DNA of 7,683 nucleotides from Marinosulfonomonas sp. (GTDB lineage Bacteria; Pseudomonadota; Alphaproteobacteria; Rhodobacterales; Rhodobacteraceae). Each line of letters opens with the position of its first letter. Position 1 is the first letter of the stretch. Location of the stretch: contig JAHRVD010000086.1 in assembly GCA_019090845.1 (NCBI GenBank), positions 1 through 7,683 of the forward strand, given 5' to 3'. A program made the position numbers and the translations under genes. The notes below the pieces were generated by a model. It was not told where the DNA came from. It saw nothing but the letters and a program-made list of their open reading frames with translations, and did no database searches. Positions 1 to 5,352 of this stretch are shown piece after piece.

Positions 1-659
1 AACAAGGCGCCAATGTCTTCTGCACTGCGATCTGAACCATCGCGCAAAATCCCATAAACCTCTGCAATCATTTGCATATCGGCATATTCGATGCCGTTGT
101 GCACCATTTTTACGAAATGTCCGGCCCCGTCGGTGCCAAGATGGGCTGCACATGGATCACCTTGATATTTGGCGGCAATCGCCTCAATTATATCGCGGAT
201 CGCGCCATAGCTGTCAGGTCGCCCACCGACCATGATCGAGGGTCCGTGACGCGCCCCTTCCTCGCCACCTGAAACGCCCATGCCGATAAACGCCAGACCG
301 GCCTGTCGCAGATCCAGTTCGCGCCGTCTGGTATCGTGAAAATTGGCGTTACCCGCGTCTATAATCATGTCACCGGGCTCAAGCATTGGTTTGAGCTGTT
401 CAATCACCGCATCCACGGCGCTGCCTGCTTTGACCATGATGATAATCGCGCGGGGTTTGGAAAGTGCAGCCACCAGTGCGGCAGGGGTTTGGCACGGGAT
501 CAGGTTTTCGGCCAATTTGCCTGCCTCGGCGACAAAATCGTCAATACGGGCCGTTGTGCGGTTGTAAACAGCCACCGGAAACCCTTTTTCGGCGATATTG
601 AGCGCCAGATTTGCCCCCATTACTGCCAGTCCGACAAGCCCAATCCGTGCGTCGCCCAT
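1..659 (-). CDS. gnd: 6-phosphogluconate dehydrogenase, decarboxylating (N-terminal part, cut by window edge)
   Basis: Oxidative decarboxylation of 6-phosphogluconate to ribulose 5-phosphate with NAD(P)+ in the cytosolic pentose phosphate pathway. Reading the minus strand from the ATG at 659-657 gives 219 uninterrupted codons; the gene leaves the window at base 1. A Rossmann GLVGLAVMGANLALNIA stretch at residues 7-23 binds the dinucleotide. VSGGEEGARHGPSIM (129-143) and KMVHNGIEYADM (184-195) are family signatures; K184 and E191 correspond to the catalytic Lys/Glu pair described in the sheep enzyme. The usual DGGNS motif reads DAGNA here (101-105), keeping the Asn. The start is supported by AAAGGA eight bases upstream. 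About half of a typical 470-residue protein is present, so the helical C-terminal domain is not seen. It diverges from the Nudix gene; other pathway genes are not visible. Confidence 0.95.
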   Translation of the reverse strand, partial: MGDARIGLVGLAVMGANLALNIAEKGFPVAVYNRTTARIDDFVAEAGKLAENLIPCQTPAALVAALSKPRAIIIMVKAGSAVDAVIEQLKPMLEPGDMIIDAGNANFHDTRRRELDLRQAGLAFIGMGVSGGEEGARHGPSIMVGGRPDSYGAIRDIIEAIAAKYQGDPCAAHLGTDGAGHFVKMVHNGIEYADMQMIAEVYGILRDGSDRSAEDIGAL

Positions 660-685
660 GCGTCATCCTTTGCATTGATTATTAA

Positions 686-691
686 CTTATA
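686..691 (-). promoter_or_regulatory. possible -10 box for gnd
   Basis: On the minus strand TATAAG (5 of 6 to TATAAT) lies 26 bases upstream of the gnd ATG. That would put the transcript start near 680 and leave a leader of about 20 bases. No good -35 stands at 16-18 bases; the nearest TTG-type hexamer, TTGCAT at 718-713, is 21 bases away and lies inside the 711-727 palindrome. It is a weak call that rests on position and A/T content. Confidence 0.3.
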
Positions 692-710
692 CAGTATGTT
701 GCCCGTTGGG

Positions 711-727
711 TGATGCAAGCAGCATCA
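711..727. promoter_or_regulatory. 17-bp palindrome upstream of gnd, operator-like
   Basis: TGATGC-AAGCA-GCATCA is a perfect six-base inverted repeat with a five-base spacer, of the size and symmetry of a dimeric repressor site. It lies about 50 bases upstream of gnd and overlaps the only TTG-type -35 candidate for that gene, so a bound protein could control gnd. It is equally upstream of the Nudix promoter. No cognate regulator is encoded in the window, and a hairpin without function is possible. Confidence 0.35.
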
Positions 728-749
728 GTGGCGCTGCTGCCCGATCAGC

Positions 750-758
750 TGTGGATAA
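750..758 (-). promoter_or_regulatory. DnaA box (perfect 9-mer)
   Basis: The plus strand reads TGTGGATAA, the exact reverse complement of the consensus DnaA box TTATCCACA. It ends two bases before the proposed -35 of the Nudix gene. A second, degenerate copy on the opposite strand, TTATCCAAT (7 of 9), lies at 790-798 just after the -10, so the two flank the promoter in opposed orientation. DnaA works as a transcription factor as well as an initiator; one good box in non-coding DNA may also be chance. Confidence 0.4.
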
Positions 759-760
759 GT

Positions 761-789
761 TTGTAATTCACTGAAAATTCACCTATTAT
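761..789 (+). promoter_or_regulatory. sigma70-type promoter for the Nudix gene
   Basis: TTGTAA (761-766), a 17-base spacer, then TATTAT (784-789). Transcription would start near 796, leaving a leader of about 26 bases before the ATG at 822. The surrounding sequence is clearly more A/T-rich than the flanking genes. This is the best-formed promoter in the gnd/Nudix gap. Confidence 0.5.
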
Positions 790-821
790 TTATCCAATAA
801 CAAAAAACGGCAGGTAAAATT

Positions 822-1283
822 ATGTCTTCGATACTGAAAAAGGCCTGGACAGAGGTCGTTGATCCGCTGATCCGCCGCCCTAAACGGGTGCAGGTGGCAG
901 CGCTGTGCTATCGACAAACAAAAAAGCATGGAAAAGAAGTGTTGCTGATCACCAGCCGGGATCAGGGACGATGGATTATTCCTAAGGGCTGGCCAATTGA
1001 CGGGCTGGACGCGGCCGAAGCTGCTTTGCAGGAAGCCTGGGAAGAAGCGGGCGTAATGGGCGGCAAGATTGCCAACGCGCCTTTGGGTAGTTTCGAATAC
1101 GAAAAACGACTTGATAGTGGTGGTAGTGCGATTTGCAAAACCAAGGTGTTTCCGGTCGAAGTTGGGGAATTGGCACCTGATTTTCCAGAGGCCAGAGAAC
1201 GAGAGCGCAAGTGGGTCAACCCGAAAAAGGCGGCCGAAATGGTGGAAGAACCGCAGTTGCAGGAAATATTGCGAGATTTCTAA
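822..1283 (+). CDS. Nudix hydrolase, DIPP-like subfamily
   Basis: A 153-residue cytosolic hydrolase of nucleoside-diphosphate-linked compounds; the substrate cannot be read from sequence. The Nudix fold runs from about residue 22 (RVQVAALCYR) to the end. The Nudix box is at 56-78: G56, then E71, E74 and E75 as the metal-binding glutamates, closing with AGV. Two box positions differ from the canonical pattern: L62 replaces the first Glu and Q70 replaces the Arg. The PKGWPIDGLDAAEAALQEAW style is that of alphaproteobacterial proteins related to diphosphoinositol-polyphosphate phosphohydrolases, from memory. The lead before the fold (1-21) is short and basic, with no signal peptide or membrane segment. 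The ATG follows a modest GGCAGG ribosome site. CGA arginine codons are frequent here. The gene stands alone, with 103 bases before the transporter and no clear terminator between. Confidence 0.9.
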   Translation: MSSILKKAWTEVVDPLIRRPKRVQVAALCYRQTKKHGKEVLLITSRDQGRWIIPKGWPIDGLDAAEAALQEAWEEAGVMGGKIANAPLGSFEYEKRLDSGGSAICKTKVFPVEVGELAPDFPEARERERKWVNPKKAAEMVEEPQLQEILRDF

Positions 1284-1374
1284 CGCCAGTGACACCGGGT
1301 TTCGGTTGATGTTTCCAAGATTCAAAGATAGCCCTCGGCCCAAATTATGACGTTCTTGTAAAAGAGCGCATATT

Positions 1375-1380
1375 AGGGGG
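1375..1380 (+). promoter_or_regulatory. ribosome binding site fixing the GTG start of pit
   Basis: AGGGGG stands six bases before the GTG at 1387. It is the strongest Shine-Dalgarno match in the gap and no in-frame ATG is as well placed, so the GTG start is preferred. Confidence 0.75.
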
Positions 1381-1386
1381 CATATC

Positions 1387-2868
1387 GTGGCGACAGGACC
1401 GACAGGCAATCAATGGCGCACGCTTGACAAAGACCTGAATCGGATCAGTCAGGTTGAATACGCAACCAATTTTGTGTCACGCCCACTAGTCGGGCTGGGC
1501 GTGTCGTTGGCGTTCATCGTGATTGCCGCCCTTGTGGCGGTGGTCTTGTTTGGCCAGCAACCAACGTCTTACATCGTCGTCGCAGCGGCCGCCTTTGGTG
1601 CCTATATGGCGATCAATATCGGTGCCAACGACGTTGCCAACAACATGGGCCCGGCAGTTGGTGCAAATGCGCTGAGCATGGGGGGCGCGATTGCAATTGC
1701 CATTGTCTTTGAAAGCGCGGGCGCGTTGTTGGCCGGCGGTGATGTGGTTTCAACGATATCCAAAGGCATAATTGATCCCCAGGCCGTTGCGGATTCCCGA
1801 ATTTTCATCTGGGCAATGATGGCAGCACTGATTTCCTCGGCGCTCTGGGTCAATCTGGCAACCTTTGTCGGTGCCCCGGTCTCAACCACGCATTCGGTTG
1901 TTGGTGGCGTCATGGGGGCGGGTGTTGCGGCCGCAGGATTTGCCGCCGTCAACTGGCCCAACATGGGTGCAATTGCAGCAAGCTGGGTTATATCACCGCT
2001 TTTGGGCGGCTTGATTGCTGCCGCCTTTCTGGCCTTTATCAAGGCGCGGATCATTTATCAGGATGATAAAATTGCTGCCGCACGTCGGTGGGTGCCGGTT
2101 CTTATTGGTATTATGGCAGGGGCGTTTTCGGCCTATCTGGCCGTTAAGGGGCTGAAACGAATTGTTAAAATAGATATCGGCACAGCATTGCTGATCGGCC
2201 TTGCTGCGGGCGCCTTTTTCTACGCAGTAAGCGCCCCATTTATTAAGCGCCAATCGGAAAGCTTGGAAAATCGCAACCGGTCACTGAAAATTCTGTTCAG
2301 AATACCATTGGTGATTTCAGCGGCTTTGCTGTCTTTCGCTCATGGCGCCAATGACGTAGCCAACGCTGTTGGTCCGCTGGCGGCGATTGTGCATGCCGAA
2401 AGCATTGGAGAGTTCGCGGGCAAGGTGTCGATCCCCACATGGGTGATGGTGATCGGGGCTTTTGGCATATCCTTTGGGCTGCTTCTGTTTGGACCCAAAC
2501 TGATCCGTATGGTGGGCAGTCAGATCACCAAATTAAACCCGATGCGGGCCTATTGTGTGGCATTGTCCGCAGCGATTACTGTGATCATCGCCAGTTGGCT
2601 GGGCCTGCCGGTAAGCTCTACCCACATCGCTGTGGGTGGGGTGTTTGGTGTCGGGTTTTTTCGCGAATGGCACATGGAGCGCCGCGCCAAAAAACGCAGC
2701 AAAATGGACCCAAAAGCAAAACGTATCGCGCCCGAGGAACGCCGCCGTCGCAAGCTGGTGCGACGGTCCCACTTTATGACGATCATTGCGGCCTGGGTCA
2801 TTACCGTCCCGGCAGCGGCGGTGTTGTCGGCAGGAATTTTTAAGGCGCTGCATGCGGCCTTTGTGTGA
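1387..2868 (+). CDS. pit: low-affinity inorganic phosphate transporter, PiT/Pho4 family
   Basis: A 493-residue inner-membrane permease that imports phosphate, as a metal-phosphate complex with protons in characterised bacterial Pit proteins. The two inverted family halves are clear. The first has GANDVANNMGP (79-89) and PVSTTHSVVGG (164-174); the second has GANDVANAVGP (320-330) and PVSSTHIAVGG (408-418). Around these lie about ten hydrophobic segments, beginning near residues 34-55 and ending near 464-489. The two halves are joined through a less conserved segment at about 220-305. A very basic loop (about 429-462, rich in Arg and Lys) precedes the last membrane segment and is probably cytoplasmic. 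The first 33 residues are polar and have no signal peptide. Translation starts at GTG with a strong ribosome site. No PhoU-like pit accessory gene lies next to it. It converges on argF with 16 bases between stop codons. Confidence 0.95.
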   Translation: MATGPTGNQWRTLDKDLNRISQVEYATNFVSRPLVGLGVSLAFIVIAALVAVVLFGQQPTSYIVVAAAAFGAYMAINIGANDVANNMGPAVGANALSMGGAIAIAIVFESAGALLAGGDVVSTISKGIIDPQAVADSRIFIWAMMAALISSALWVNLATFVGAPVSTTHSVVGGVMGAGVAAAGFAAVNWPNMGAIAASWVISPLLGGLIAAAFLAFIKARIIYQDDKIAAARRWVPVLIGIMAGAFSAYLAVKGLKRIVKIDIGTALLIGLAAGAFFYAVSAPFIKRQSESLENRNRSLKILFRIPLVISAALLSFAHGANDVANAVGPLAAIVHAESIGEFAGKVSIPTWVMVIGAFGISFGLLLFGPKLIRMVGSQITKLNPMRAYCVALSAAITVIIASWLGLPVSSTHIAVGGVFGVGFFREWHMERRAKKRSKMDPKAKRIAPEERRRRKLVRRSHFMTIIAAWVITVPAAAVLSAGIFKALHAAFV

Positions 2869-2884
2869 ATTCCCCGTGCAGTTC

Positions 2885-3811
2885 CTAGACCCCAAGGCAC
2901 CAGCGCATCACAGCCTTTTGCGCGTGCAGACGGTTTTCCGCCTCGTCAAAGATCACTGATTTTGGGCCATCCATAACGGCCGTGGTTGCTTCTTCGTCGC
3001 GGTGTGCAGGCAGACAATGCATGAACAACGCATCGTCATTGGCCTGGTCCATTACCTGTTCGCTCACCTGATAAGGGGCCAGTTGGTTATGGCGACCTTC
3101 GCGCGCTGATTGCGCGTCATGCATCGACATCCATGTATCCGCGACGATCAGATCCGCGCCAATCACAGCTTTGGATATGTCGCGCTCAATCTCTATTTTG
3201 CTGCCCTGTGCGCGGGCAAGGTCAACGAACTCCGCCTCTGGATCCAGCGTTTCTGGCCCTGCGAACGTCAGATCAAACCCAAACTGTCCGGCCGCATGCA
3301 GGAAAGAAGCGCAGACGTTGTTCCCGTCGCCTGTCCAGACGACCTTTTTGCCTTTGATCGGGCCGTTGTGTTCCTCAAAGGTCAGAACGTCGGCCATGAT
3401 CTGGCAGGGGTGCGTGCGGTCGGTCAGCCCGTTTATGACCGGCACACTGGCGTATTCAGCCATTTCCAGCAGTGTAGATTCCTCGAATGTGCGGATCATA
3501 ATCAAATCGACATATCGCGACAGAACCCGGGCCGTGTCGGCAATGGTTTCGCCGTGGCCCAACTGCATGTCACTGCCTGACAGCACCATCGACTGCCCGC
3601 CCAACTGGCGCACGCCCACATCAAAGGAAACGCGCGTCCGCGTTGATGGTTTTTCGAAAATCAGCGCGACCATGTGGTTTTCCAGCGGCCGGTCAGCATC
3701 CGGCGTTCCTTTGGGCAGACCAGCGCGGGCATCTTTCATGACGCGGGCCTGATCTATCATTGCGCGCAGATCGCCCGGATCGGTTTTGTGGATATCGAGA
3801 AAATGGCTCAT
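2885..3811 (-). CDS. argF: ornithine carbamoyltransferase
   Basis: Condenses ornithine with carbamoyl phosphate to citrulline in cytosolic arginine synthesis. The 308-residue length is normal for the anabolic enzyme. STRTR (56-60) is the carbamoyl-phosphate loop, DRTHPCQ (131-137) completes that site, DTWMSM (225-230) is the ornithine-binding segment (usually written D-x-x-x-S-M-G), and HCLPAHR (265-271) holds the catalytic Cys/Leu/Pro stretch. All expected catalytic residues are present. The ATG at 3811-3809 overlaps the argD stop as ATGA, so translation is probably coupled and argF shares any control acting on the argD leader. No separate promoter is visible. Its stop lies 16 bases from that of the convergent phosphate transporter, without an obvious intrinsic terminator for either gene. 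A catabolic (arcB) role is unlikely given pairing with argD and the absence of arcA or arcC. Confidence 0.96.
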   Translation of the reverse strand: MSHFLDIHKTDPGDLRAMIDQARVMKDARAGLPKGTPDADRPLENHMVALIFEKPSTRTRVSFDVGVRQLGGQSMVLSGSDMQLGHGETIADTARVLSRYVDLIMIRTFEESTLLEMAEYASVPVINGLTDRTHPCQIMADVLTFEEHNGPIKGKKVVWTGDGNNVCASFLHAAGQFGFDLTFAGPETLDPEAEFVDLARAQGSKIEIERDISKAVIGADLIVADTWMSMHDAQSAREGRHNQLAPYQVSEQVMDQANDDALFMHCLPAHRDEEATTAVMDGPKSVIFDEAENRLHAQKAVMRWCLGV

Positions 3812-5010
3812 GGTTGTTCTTTCGCAGATGAAGGGGGTTGTAGTGCCGCAGCGTTGGCAGCTTTATCAAGTCGGGCCACGCCTTGGGCGATTTCGTCCTC
3901 GCTGATGGTCAGCGGCGGGATTAGTCGCAATACGTTATTGGCGGCGGGCACGCTTAAGACTTGCGCGTCATAACCAGCGTTGACCAGATCCATGACCGGC
4001 ACTTTGCACACCAGCCCAAGCATCAGGCCCTGCCCGCGCACTGTCGTAAATACGTCCGGATGGCTGGCGACCAGCCCTTCCAGTTTTTGGCGAAACAAGC
4101 CCGCCTTGCGGTTCACTTCGTCAAGGAACCCCGGCGCAGTTATTGTGTCGATGACCGCACAAGCCACCGCACAAGCCAGTGGATTGCCGCCAAAAGTCGA
4201 CCCGTGACTGCCCGGCCCCATGCCAGATGCCGCACGTTCCGTGGCAAGACAGGCCCCAATTGGAAAGCCGCCGCCAAGCCCTTTGGCGGTTGCCATAATG
4301 TCGGGCGTCACGCCGGACCACTCATGTGCATAAAGCCGACCGGTCCGCCCGTTGCCACATTGAACCTCATCCATCAACAACAGCAGGCCATTGTGTTCAC
4401 AAAGCGCGCGCAGCCCTTTCAGAAAGGGATCATCAGCGACATTGATGCCACCTTCGCCCTGCACCGGTTCCACCAGAATTGCGGCTGTTTGCCCGTCAAT
4501 TTGGGCCTCAACGGCAGCCAGATCATCGCGGGGAACCTTTGCGAACCCTTCCAGCATCGGGCCAAACCCGTCCGTCATTGCGGTGTTGCGCGCTGCAGAA
4601 AGCGCGCCGATTGTCCTGCCATGAAAGCTGTCATCAAATGTGATGATTTTGGTGCGTTCCGGCTGACCAATGTGGCTTTGATACTTGCGCGCCATTTTTA
4701 TCATGCATTCGACGGCCTCGGTGCCGGAATTGGCAAAAAATACCGTGTCCGCAAACGTGTGCTCCACCAGTTTGTCTGCCAGCGCCTGTTGGCTGGGAAT
4801 GTTATAAAGGTTGGATGTATGCCACAGCTTTGTGGCCTGCTCGTGCACCACGGCGACCAGTTTCGGGTGCGCATGCCCCAGCGAATTCACTGCAATCCCG
4901 GCGCCCAAATCCAGAAATCGGCGGCCGTCATCCTCGATCAGCCAGCTGCCTTCGCCTTTGGCGAAACTCAGCGGTGCACGAGCGTATGAAGGAAGGATTG
5001 TCGGGATCAT
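3808..5010 (-). CDS. argD: acetylornithine aminotransferase
   Basis: A PLP-dependent class III aminotransferase that makes N-acetylornithine from N-acetylglutamate semialdehyde and glutamate; it often also serves as succinyldiaminopimelate transaminase in lysine synthesis. The protein has 400 residues. [14 protein letters not shown] (95-108) holds the PLP phosphate-binding Gly-Thr, SFHGRT (128-133) the ring-stacking region, EPVQGEGG (181-188) and [13 protein letters not shown] (212-224) the pyridine-nitrogen Asp214. K243 in [13 protein letters not shown] is the Schiff-base lysine, and STFGGNPLA (271-279) closes the site. The start is the ATG at 5010-5008, preceded by AAAAGG. A TTG 60 bases upstream would add 20 residues unlike the family and lacks a ribosome site. 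It is the first structural gene of argD-argF and is preceded by a 166-base leader carrying an arginine-rich leader ORF. Confidence 0.96.
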   Translation of the reverse strand: MIPTILPSYARAPLSFAKGEGSWLIEDDGRRFLDLGAGIAVNSLGHAHPKLVAVVHEQATKLWHTSNLYNIPSQQALADKLVEHTFADTVFFANSGTEAVECMIKMARKYQSHIGQPERTKIITFDDSFHGRTIGALSAARNTAMTDGFGPMLEGFAKVPRDDLAAVEAQIDGQTAAILVEPVQGEGGINVADDPFLKGLRALCEHNGLLLLMDEVQCGNGRTGRLYAHEWSGVTPDIMATAKGLGGGFPIGACLATERAASGMGPGSHGSTFGGNPLACAVACAVIDTITAPGFLDEVNRKAGLFRQKLEGLVASHPDVFTTVRGQGLMLGLVCKVPVMDLVNAGYDAQVLSVPAANNVLRLIPPLTISEDEIAQGVARLDKAANAAALQPPSSAKEQP

Positions 5011-5019
5011 GGTGTTAGA

Positions 5020-5025
5020 CCTTTT
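5020..5025 (-). promoter_or_regulatory. argD: ribosome binding site of argD
   Basis: Minus-strand AAAAGG stands nine bases before the ATG at 5010 and decides that start over the in-frame TTG at 5070. The same bases can pair with GCCUUU at 5055-5050 in the leader (six pairs, one G-U), which would hide the site. Confidence 0.7.
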
Positions 5026-5089
5026 GAAATAGCAAACCCAAATCGTGCCAAAGGCAGGCGGGCAAGTCAACGAGTGGAAAGGGATGTTT

Positions 5090-5102
5090 GTGCCACAGGC
5101 AC
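5090..5102 (-). repeat. hairpin in argD leader RNA
   Basis: The minus strand reads GUGCC-UGU-GGCAC, a perfect five-pair stem with a three-base loop, 27 bases after the leader-peptide stop codon. It is followed by AAACAUCCC, not a U-run, so it is not a convincing terminator. Its 5' strand, extended by one base, is also complementary to 5049-5044. Confidence 0.5.
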
Positions 5103-5128
5103 GCGGAACACGAAACGTCGGACGAGCT

Positions 5129-5176
5129 TTAGCGTCGGCGTCGGAGCAATTGGCAATTTGTTTGGATCGTGTTCAT
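5129..5176 (-). CDS. arginine-rich leader peptide upstream of argD (15 aa)
   Basis: The minus-strand ORF ATG (5176-5174) to TAA (5131-5129) encodes MNTIQTNCQLLRRRR. Its last four codons are CGA CGC CGA CGC, directly before the stop. In most bacteria one tRNA, tRNA-Arg with an ICG anticodon, reads CGU, CGC and CGA, so all four codons would sample a single charged tRNA. The peptide itself probably has no function; ribosome stalling at 5143-5132 would change folding of the downstream leader RNA and so expression of argD-argF. It has no Shine-Dalgarno, but the predicted start point is at or within two bases of the ATG. That suggests leaderless translation, as for the trpL leader peptide of Sinorhizobium meliloti. 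I infer its role from codon content and position only; ribosome profiling or conservation would be needed to prove it is translated. Confidence 0.7.
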   Translation of the reverse strand: MNTIQTNCQLLRRRR

Positions 5177-5184
5177 GGAACGGG

Positions 5185-5213
5185 CATATATAGAGCACCT
5201 GCGTGCCTGTAAA
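5185..5213 (-). promoter_or_regulatory. sigma70-type promoter of the argD-argF operon
   Basis: On the minus strand TTTACA (5213-5208, 5 of 6 to TTGACA), a 17-base spacer, then TATATG (5190-5185, 4 of 6). The expected start is 5178 to 5176; the purine A5176 is the first base of the leader-peptide ATG. TATATA two bases upstream is an alternative -10 but gives only a 15-base spacer. Confidence 0.55.
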
Positions 5214-5216
5214 GTC

Positions 5217-5230
5217 GCGAAAGGATTCGC
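5217..5230. promoter_or_regulatory. inverted repeat containing a GANTC methylation site
   Basis: GCGAA-AGGA-TTCGC is a perfect five-base inverted repeat, and GATTC at 5224-5228 within it matches GANTC, the target of the alphaproteobacterial methylase CcrM. GcrA is known in Caulobacter to act at promoters with methylated GANTC. The site lies just upstream of the argD -35 and about 29 bases upstream of the proposed gcrA -35. It is the only GANTC in the 342-base gap. Confidence 0.4.
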
Positions 5231-5256
5231 AAGGTTGGCGATTGCAGATCAAGGCC

Positions 5257-5286
5257 TTGTATCCGGTCCCGCTCAGGGCTTAGTAT
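5257..5286 (+). promoter_or_regulatory. possible gcrA promoter
   Basis: TTGTAT (5257-5262), an 18-base spacer, then TAGTAT (5281-5286). Each hexamer is only a partial match. The start would be near 5293, giving a gcrA leader of about 60 bases. A TTGACG at 5305-5310 has no good -10 downstream and was judged less likely. Confidence 0.35.
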
Positions 5287-5306
5287 AAGAGCCGACCAAA
5301 CGATTG

Positions 5307-5333
5307 ACGGCCCCGGATGTGACTGGCGGCCGT
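5307..5333 (+). repeat. hairpin in the gcrA 5' leader
   Basis: ACGGCC at 5307-5312 and GGCCGT at 5328-5333 are perfect complements with a 15-base loop, ending 8 bases before the AAGGA ribosome site (5342-5346). The loop carries ATGTGA, a start codon directly followed by a stop. It may be an RNA structure or a protein site; the role is unknown. Confidence 0.35.
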
Positions 5334-5352
5334 TTGCATTTAAGGAAACCCG

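Larger units (their letters stand above)
5011..5176 (-). promoter_or_regulatory. candidate arginine attenuator: argD leader RNA
   Basis: This 166-base transcribed leader lies between the predicted start point and the argD ATG. Besides the leader peptide it contains several pairings that cannot all coexist. Bases 5174-5167 pair with 5113-5106 (8 perfect pairs enclosing the Arg codons). 5102-5098 pair with 5094-5090 (5 pairs, 3-base loop). 5056-5053 pair with 5049-5046 (4 pairs). As an alternative, 5103-5098 pair with 5049-5044 (6 pairs). Finally 5055-5050 pair with the argD ribosome site at 5024-5019. Formation of the 5103/5049 pairing would free 5055-5050 to cover the ribosome site. None of the hairpins is followed by a U-run, so a standard intrinsic terminator is not supported; translational or Rho-dependent attenuation fits better. 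The pairings are read by eye, with no folding energies. Confidence 0.5.

Noticed and set aside
336..713. 125-codon plus-strand ORF opposite gnd
   Set aside because: It is a shadow of the conserved 6-phosphogluconate dehydrogenase coding strand.
660..821. Replication origin suggested by the DnaA box and A/T-rich stretch
   Set aside because: Only one perfect and one degenerate box are present and no origin-linked genes (dnaA, hemE, parAB, repABC) are nearby.
786..1409. 207-codon minus-strand ORF opposite the Nudix gene
   Set aside because: It is antisense to a clear Nudix protein, covers the Nudix promoter and has no ribosome site or recognisable domain.
3961..4989. 342-codon plus-strand ORF opposite argD
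   Set aside because: It is a shadow of argD. The opposite strand encodes a complete aminotransferase with all catalytic motifs, and this frame has no recognisable features.
5011..5070. 20-residue N-terminal extension of ArgD from a TTG at 5070
   Set aside because: No ribosome site precedes the TTG, the added residues do not resemble ArgD, and the ATG at 5010 has a good AAAAGG site and the familiar ArgD beginning.
5067..5252. 61-codon minus-strand ORF upstream of argD
   Set aside because: It spans the argD promoter and leader in a different frame from the 15-codon leader ORF. It has no ribosome site, and its composition (many Pro, Arg, Cys and Thr with no pattern) does not resemble a protein.
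5317..5322. Minimal start-stop ORF (ATGTGA) in the gcrA leader
   Set aside because: It lacks a ribosome site, and such six-base strings occur often by chance; noted only because it sits in the loop of the 5307-5333 hairpin.
5011..5352. tRNA or known structured RNA in the argD-gcrA gap
   Set aside because: No cloverleaf, T-arm consensus or riboswitch core could be recognised; the gap is accounted for by two promoters, the argD leader and the short repeats listed.
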